16,830 bases of DNA from GCA-2732805 sp964516605. GTDB lineage: Bacteria; Pseudomonadota; Gammaproteobacteria; Coxiellales; Coxiellaceae. The position numbers were made by a program, and so were the translations under genes. Positions within the stretch are counted from its first letter, which is position 1. Every line of letters begins with the position of its first letter. The notes below the pieces were generated by a model that was not told the origin of the DNA, did no database searches, and worked only from the letters and a program-made list of their open reading frames with translations. Below are positions 14,800 to 16,830 of the stretch, piece after piece. The stretch covers positions 1 through 16,830 of the forward strand of contig CAZFAA010000034.1 of the NCBI GenBank assembly GCA_964516605.1, given 5' to 3'.

Positions 14800-16030
14800 T
14801 TTATTTGCCTCGATTGAAACTGCTATAGCTGATATTGCGGCTGGTAAAATGATTATTTTAGTTGATGATGCGCATCGCGAAAATGAAGGTGATTTGGTGA
14901 TGGCAGCGCAACATGCGACACCAGAAGCGATTAACTTTATGATTCGCTATGGGCGTGGCTTAGTGTGTATGCCGATGCTTGAAGAGGATTTTATACGCTT
15001 GCGTATCCCTATGATGGTTAAACACAATAATGCGCCACGCCAAACTGCATTTGGTGTATCGATTGAAGCACGTGATGGTGTGAGTACTGGTATTTCAGCG
15101 CAGGATCGTGCTACAACGATACGTGTTGCAGCGAATGCGCACAGCATGCCCTCTGATATTGTGATGCCAGGACATATTTTTCCATTGTGCGCGCAACAGG
15201 GTGGCGTATTGAAGCGCAATGGCCATACAGAGGGTAGCGTTGATTTAGCGCGTTTAGCAGGATTGAGATCTTCTGCCGTGATTTGCGAGATCATCAATGA
15301 TGATGGCACGATGGCACGATTACCCGATTTAACCTTATTTGCTCAAGAACATAATTTGTGTATCGTGAGTATTCATGATTTACAAACCTATCGCATGACG
15401 CGTGAAAAATTAGTGGAGTTGCAGGCAAAAACGCGTTTGCCTTTGCAGCAATTTGGAGAATTTACGTTGCATGCTTTCACCTCATCTGTAGAACAAAAAG
15501 AAATGGTGGTGTTGAGTAAACCTTGTAGTACTCCCGATAAACCGCCTTTAGTACGCTTGCATTCGGCGTGTATGACAGGTGATGTGTTGGGTTCCTTGCG
15601 TTGTGATTGCGGTGCGCAGTTAACCACTGCATTAGAGCAGATTGCCAATGAAGGTGGTTATATTGTTTACTTGCCGCAGGAAGGGCGTGGCATTGGTTTG
15701 GCGAATAAAATTAAAGCTTATGCACTGCAAGACCAAGGACTGGATACGGTTGAGGCAAATCATAAGCTCGGTTTTGAGGCGGATTTGCGTGATTACGGTT
15801 TGGCGGCGCAAGTCTTACGGGAGTTGGGTGTGACAGCGGTACGCTTATTAACAAATAATCCACGTAAGGTTGCCGGTTTGCAGCGTTATGGTGTGCAGGT
15901 GGTCGAACGTATAGCAATTCAAACACCGATACGTGCCACCAACATACGTTACTTACAAACCAAACGTGAAAAATTAGGGCATTGGGTCAGTGATGCCTTA
16001 GAAATGTCATTAGAAGATGGAGAATTTTAA
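14792..16030 (+). CDS. ribBA: Bifunctional DHBP synthase / GTP cyclohydrolase II
   Basis: This fusion starts both branches of riboflavin synthesis: ribulose 5-phosphate to 3,4-dihydroxy-2-butanone 4-phosphate, and GTP to the diaminopyrimidine. It has 412 residues. The RibB domain (1 to about 205) has DDAHRENEGDLVMAA (25-39), DGVSTGISAQDRATTI and GHTEGSVDLARLAG (144-157). The RibA domain (about 206-412) has zinc ligands C260, C271 and C273 within HSACMTGDVLGSLRCDCG, then LPQEGRGIGL and RLLTNNPRKVAGL. The Glu that commonly precedes the first zinc Cys (HSEC) is Ala here. Both domains otherwise look complete. ATG 14792 overlaps the ribE end by 8 bp, with GAGG 6 nt upstream. Its stop TAA shares one base with the ribH ATG, so the three genes should be translationally coupled. 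Confidence 0.95.
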   Translation: MSNLFASIETAIADIAAGKMIILVDDAHRENEGDLVMAAQHATPEAINFMIRYGRGLVCMPMLEEDFIRLRIPMMVKHNNAPRQTAFGVSIEARDGVSTGISAQDRATTIRVAANAHSMPSDIVMPGHIFPLCAQQGGVLKRNGHTEGSVDLARLAGLRSSAVICEIINDDGTMARLPDLTLFAQEHNLCIVSIHDLQTYRMTREKLVELQAKTRLPLQQFGEFTLHAFTSSVEQKEMVVLSKPCSTPDKPPLVRLHSACMTGDVLGSLRCDCGAQLTTALEQIANEGGYIVYLPQEGRGIGLANKIKAYALQDQGLDTVEANHKLGFEADLRDYGLAAQVLRELGVTAVRLLTNNPRKVAGLQRYGVQVVERIAIQTPIRATNIRYLQTKREKLGHWVSDALEMSLEDGEF

Positions 16031-16464
16031 TGAAGATTGCTGTGGTCACGAGTCGTTTTAATGAGATGATTACGCAGCCGTTGTATGCAGGTTGTGTAGC
16101 GCGTCTAGAAGAATTAGGCGTCGTATTGCGTGAACAGGATAGTTGTTTTGTACCGGGTGCTATTGAAATTCCCTTAGTGGCACAACACTATGCACAAAAA
16201 GGCTATGCAGCGGTTATTTGCCTGGGTGCTGTGATACGCGGTGAGACAACGCATTATGATTATGTGTGTCAACAAGTCAGTTACGGTTGTCAGCGGGTAG
16301 CGCTTGATTTTAATATCCCTGTTATATTTGGTATTCTCACAACTGAAAATGATCAGCAAGCATTGGATCGTATTGGTGGTGTGCATGGACACAAAGGGCG
16401 GGATGCCGCCGATACCGCTGTGCAGATGCTCACGCTCGCGTTGATGAACAACGGGTCCGCATAA
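16030..16464 (+). CDS. ribH: 6,7-dimethyl-8-ribityllumazine synthase
   Basis: This enzyme condenses 5-amino-6-ribitylaminouracil with 3,4-dihydroxy-2-butanone 4-phosphate to form the substrate of RibE. It has 144 residues, near the compact end of the family. Key segments are SRFN (8-11), FVPGAIEIPL (40-49), GAVIRGETTHYDYV (66-79) with the catalytic His75, and FGILTTEN (100-107). HGHKGRDAA is near the C-terminus. The N-terminus starts directly with MKIAVVTSRFN, lacking the longer leader found in many homologues. ATG 16030 overlaps the ribBA stop as TAATG, with GGAGA (16019-16023) upstream. It is the last gene of the FMN-regulated transcript. nusB, which often follows ribH in this group, is not next. 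Confidence 0.95.
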   Translation: MKIAVVTSRFNEMITQPLYAGCVARLEELGVVLREQDSCFVPGAIEIPLVAQHYAQKGYAAVICLGAVIRGETTHYDYVCQQVSYGCQRVALDFNIPVIFGILTTENDQQALDRIGGVHGHKGRDAADTAVQMLTLALMNNGSA

Positions 16465-16485
16465 GGTACCGTGACGTATTACCTT
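16463..16485 (+). terminator. Weak candidate terminator after ribH
   Basis: AAGGTA (16463-16468) and TACCTT (16480-16485) form a 6-bp inverted repeat overlapping the ribH stop codon. A short GTCGTTTT stretch follows. The stem is short and the T tract late, so this is only a possible end for the rib transcript, in a gap where the convergent gene also ends. Confidence 0.2.
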
Positions 16486-16514
16486 GGTGTGTCGTTTTAG
16501 TGTTTATGATGCCG

Positions 16515-16830
16515 TTAACATGTTCGCAGATAGCTATTCAGTATAGCGTGGAGCATGGACTTGTCTTCATTAAACATGTTGCAATCCTCTGCGGGGGTAT
16601 TACTACCCAGCCCAATAATATAGGCCAAACCCGATGCTTCAGTATAATAGGAAAATGTAGCGTATTGATTTTTACATATTTTACGGGATGATCTGGGCAG
16701 TGCACTGCAGACGTGGTTCACAAATTGTGGATCATTTGCAGAATCCAGGAGGAGGGTGCTGAGGTCCGTGTTATTATTTTGTTGGCATTGAGTCAGGCTC
16801 ATACCTAACTGCAAATGGCGTGCTTGAGAG
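16515..16830 (-). CDS. 3' part of an unrecognised protein running off the right edge
   Basis: The minus-strand frame is open from the window edge to the stop at 16515, giving the last 104 or so residues of a protein. I do not recognise it. Visible stretches include LSTLLLDSANDPQFVNHVC, FSYYTEASGLAYIIGLGSN and a Cys-containing end (HAILNSYLRTC). It has no repeats or catalytic motif that I can name. A TTG at 16814 and an ATG at 16802 are internal start options, but the frame continues upstream, so the true start is probably outside the window. It converges on ribH. Chance open frame cannot be fully excluded over this length. Confidence 0.45.
   Translation of the reverse strand, partial: SQARHLQLGMSLTQCQQNNNTDLSTLLLDSANDPQFVNHVCSALPRSSRKICKNQYATFSYYTEASGLAYIIGLGSNTPAEDCNMFNEDKSMLHAILNSYLRTC

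Noticed and set aside
14947..15648. Two antisense open frames inside ribBA (14947-15309 and 15388-15648)
   Set aside because: They lie wholly opposite strongly conserved RibBA domains and show no family features of their own.

Overview
The window reads as a chromosomal segment of a moderately AT-rich gammaproteobacterium. An alpha2beta2-type 2-oxoacid dehydrogenase operon close to riboflavin genes, plus two large unrecognised ORFs, suggests a Legionellales/Coxiellaceae-type organism. That placement is an inference from gene content recalled from memory, not a search result.

Layout. (1) 73-3223, minus strand: E1alpha-E1beta-E2 of a 2-oxoacid dehydrogenase complex, translationally coupled by two ATGA overlaps; no E3 is visible. 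(2) 3418-4149, plus: a cytosolic glycerophosphodiester phosphodiesterase, whose 3' end overlaps by 53 bp the 3' end of a convergent TrmH/SpoU-type RNA 2'-O-methyltransferase (4097-4786, minus). (3) 4891-8714, plus: a compact run of a cyclopropane-synthase-like methyltransferase, a DHCR24-like flavoprotein overlapping it by 17 bp, a DUF4404 protein and RibD. The first pair resembles the BfaB/BfaA (TmsB/TmsA) pair that makes 10-methyl fatty acids. (4) 8837-13744, plus: two unrecognised ORFs with non-ATG starts, of 347 and 1255 residues. The larger carries six degenerate copies of a helical unit ending in a [VIL]-x-G-L...RW-type motif. (5) 13879-16464, plus: a sigma70-like promoter, a complete FMN (RFN) riboswitch, then ribE-ribBA-ribH with overlapping junctions. 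(6) 16515-16830, minus: the 3' part of an unrecognised gene running off the right edge.

How it fits together. RibBA, RibD, RibE and RibH together cover the committed steps from GTP and ribulose 5-phosphate to riboflavin, apart from the phosphatase. Only ribE-ribBA-ribH sit behind the FMN riboswitch. ribD lies about 5 kb upstream at the end of the lipid-modification gene run, separated by the two-ORF block. Its reductase half looks eroded. The lipid theme (phosphodiesterase, fatty-acyl methyltransferase, flavin reductase) occupies the centre of the window.

The best candidates for undescribed biology are the repeat protein with its smaller partner (8837-13744) and the methyltransferase/flavoprotein pair (4891-7354). 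I see no tRNA, rRNA, CRISPR array, transposase or integrase.
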